Below are positions 63,412 through 64,000 of a stretch of 64,000 nt of DNA, piece by piece; the stretch's first letter is position 1; each line of letters opens with the position of its first letter. The translations under genes and the position numbers were made by a program. The stretch is from NCBI RefSeq assembly GCF_003418935.1, contig NZ_QVMT01000020.1:1-64000 (forward strand), given 5' to 3'. Under the pieces are notes generated by a model. That model made no database searches, had not been told where the DNA came from, and was given only the letters and a program-made list of their open reading frames with translations. The DNA comes from Emticicia sp. C21. GTDB lineage: Bacteria; Bacteroidota; Bacteroidia; Cytophagales; Spirosomataceae.

Positions 63412-64000
63412 ATGGCGAAATACAATTCATTAAGAGAAATTCAGGAGGCTATCAGTAAGCAAGAGACTTCTTGCGTTGAATTAGTTAAATACTATCTGCA
63501 ACGGATTGATGAAAATAAAAATCTTAATGTTTTTTTAGAAGTATATGCTAACGAGGCTTTGAAGCAAGCTCAAGAGGTTGACAATAAAATTAAAAATAAC
63601 ACAGCCGGCCGCCTAGCCGGAATGGTGATTGGGATAAAAGATGTACTGGCACATCAAAATCATGGTCTTCAAGCTGCCAGCAAAATCCTTGATAAATTTC
63701 AGTCGCAATTTACAGCAACGGCCGTACAAAGAGTAATTGACGAAGATGTAATTATCATCGGCCGCCAGAATTGTGATGAATTTGCGATGGGTTCATCCAA
63801 CGAAAACTCTGCTTTTGGGGTAGTACGTAATTATGCAGATACCTCCCGAGTACCGGGTGGGTCGTCAGGTGCATCGGCAGTCGCAGTTCAAGCAGATATG
63901 TGTCTGGCTTCTTTGGGCTCAGATACAGGTGGCTCAGTACGCCAACCTGCTGCTTTTTGTGGGGTTATTGGAGTAAAGCCCACTTATTCCAGAGTTTCAA
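63412..64000 (+). CDS. gatA: Glutamyl-tRNA(Gln) amidotransferase subunit A, 5' part
   Basis: The first 196 residues of an amidase-signature protein running off the right edge. It starts MAKYNSLREIQEAI and has GMVIGIKDVLAHQN (catalytic lysine), RQNCDEFAMGSSNENSAFG and VPGGSSGASAVAV with GSDTGGSVRQPAAFCGVIGVKPTY (Ser-cisSer-Lys triad). GatA provides ammonia from glutamine to convert Glu-tRNA(Gln) to Gln-tRNA(Gln) in the GatCAB complex. GatB and GatC are not in view. Confidence 0.94.
   Translation, partial: MAKYNSLREIQEAISKQETSCVELVKYYLQRIDENKNLNVFLEVYANEALKQAQEVDNKIKNNTAGRLAGMVIGIKDVLAHQNHGLQAASKILDKFQSQFTATAVQRVIDEDVIIIGRQNCDEFAMGSSNENSAFGVVRNYADTSRVPGGSSGASAVAVQADMCLASLGSDTGGSVRQPAAFCGVIGVKPTYSRVS

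Noticed and set aside
63182-63433. 83-codon open frame before gatA
   Set aside because: It overlaps the conserved gatA start in another frame and has no family features.

Overview
The window reads as chromosomal DNA of a low-GC member of the Bacteroidota, most likely a Cytophagales bacterium. This is an inference from gene content and signals: a T9SS C-terminal sorting domain, an outer-membrane receptor with a carboxypeptidase-like N-terminal domain, BlaI/M56 and HisKA_3/LuxR-type regulators, many predicted lipoproteins, weak Shine-Dalgarno sites and promoters of the TTTG-N19-TAnnTTTG class. About 50 protein genes, one tRNA, one broken gene, many terminators and several intergenic repeat families can be supported.

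Layout. 1-122 is the end of an IS3-family element. 0.7-7.9 kb holds katG, a lipoprotein peptidase, an AraC/SDR pair, and a divergent SRPBCC | marR-arr locus (rifamycin ADP-ribosyltransferase) with two palindromes between. 8.0-8.2 kb is tRNA-Arg(TCT). 8.3-15.2 kb is surface-polysaccharide biology (MBOAT O-acyltransferase, SGNH partner, GDP-mannose 3,5-epimerase-like enzyme, two GT4 glycosyltransferases) with an endonuclease III. 15.6-18.8 kb holds an Atg22/UMF1-type transporter and a BlaI/M56 pair. 18.9-26.3 kb holds 5-oxoprolinase genes pxpA, pxpC and a displaced pxpB, with an esterase, an alcohol dehydrogenase and a small unknown protein between, then a DUF255 thioredoxin-like protein. 26.4-31.2 kb holds a T9SS cargo protein, a Nudix protein, a CNNM/CorC-type protein and pyrE.

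31.6-34.9 kb is a compact signalling locus: a small unknown protein behind a 22-bp inverted repeat, a multi-pass membrane protein, a HisKA_3 kinase and a NarL/LuxR regulator. 34.9-41.5 kb holds a desaturase, a sugar dehydrogenase/FGGY kinase pair, a serine hydrolase divergent from a membrane-anchored winged-helix regulator, and a small secreted protein. 41.5-44.1 kb is a chromate module: chrA, an outer-membrane protein, and a ChrB domain fused to an AraC DNA-binding domain. 44.1-50.1 kb holds an SGNH hydrolase, a GT4, a lipoprotein and a glycine-rich outer-membrane receptor. 50.4-64 kb is mostly housekeeping or unknown: esterase, LRR protein, VOC, SMR, Crp, a GIY-YIG gene broken by a 7-bp duplication, a PolX with a degenerate polymerase site, thyA, a long acyl-CoA dehydrogenase, YdeI/TfoX-like proteins, OsmC and the start of gatA.

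The candidates most worth a second look are the ChrB-AraC chromate module, the 31.6-34.9 kb signalling locus with its promoter-proximal repeat, the 20-bp-spaced direct repeats of the winged-helix/serine-hydrolase pair, the disrupted GIY-YIG gene, the split pxp genes with a pxpB lacking a normal start, and the dispersed intergenic repeats. No CRISPR array, prophage or replication origin was seen.
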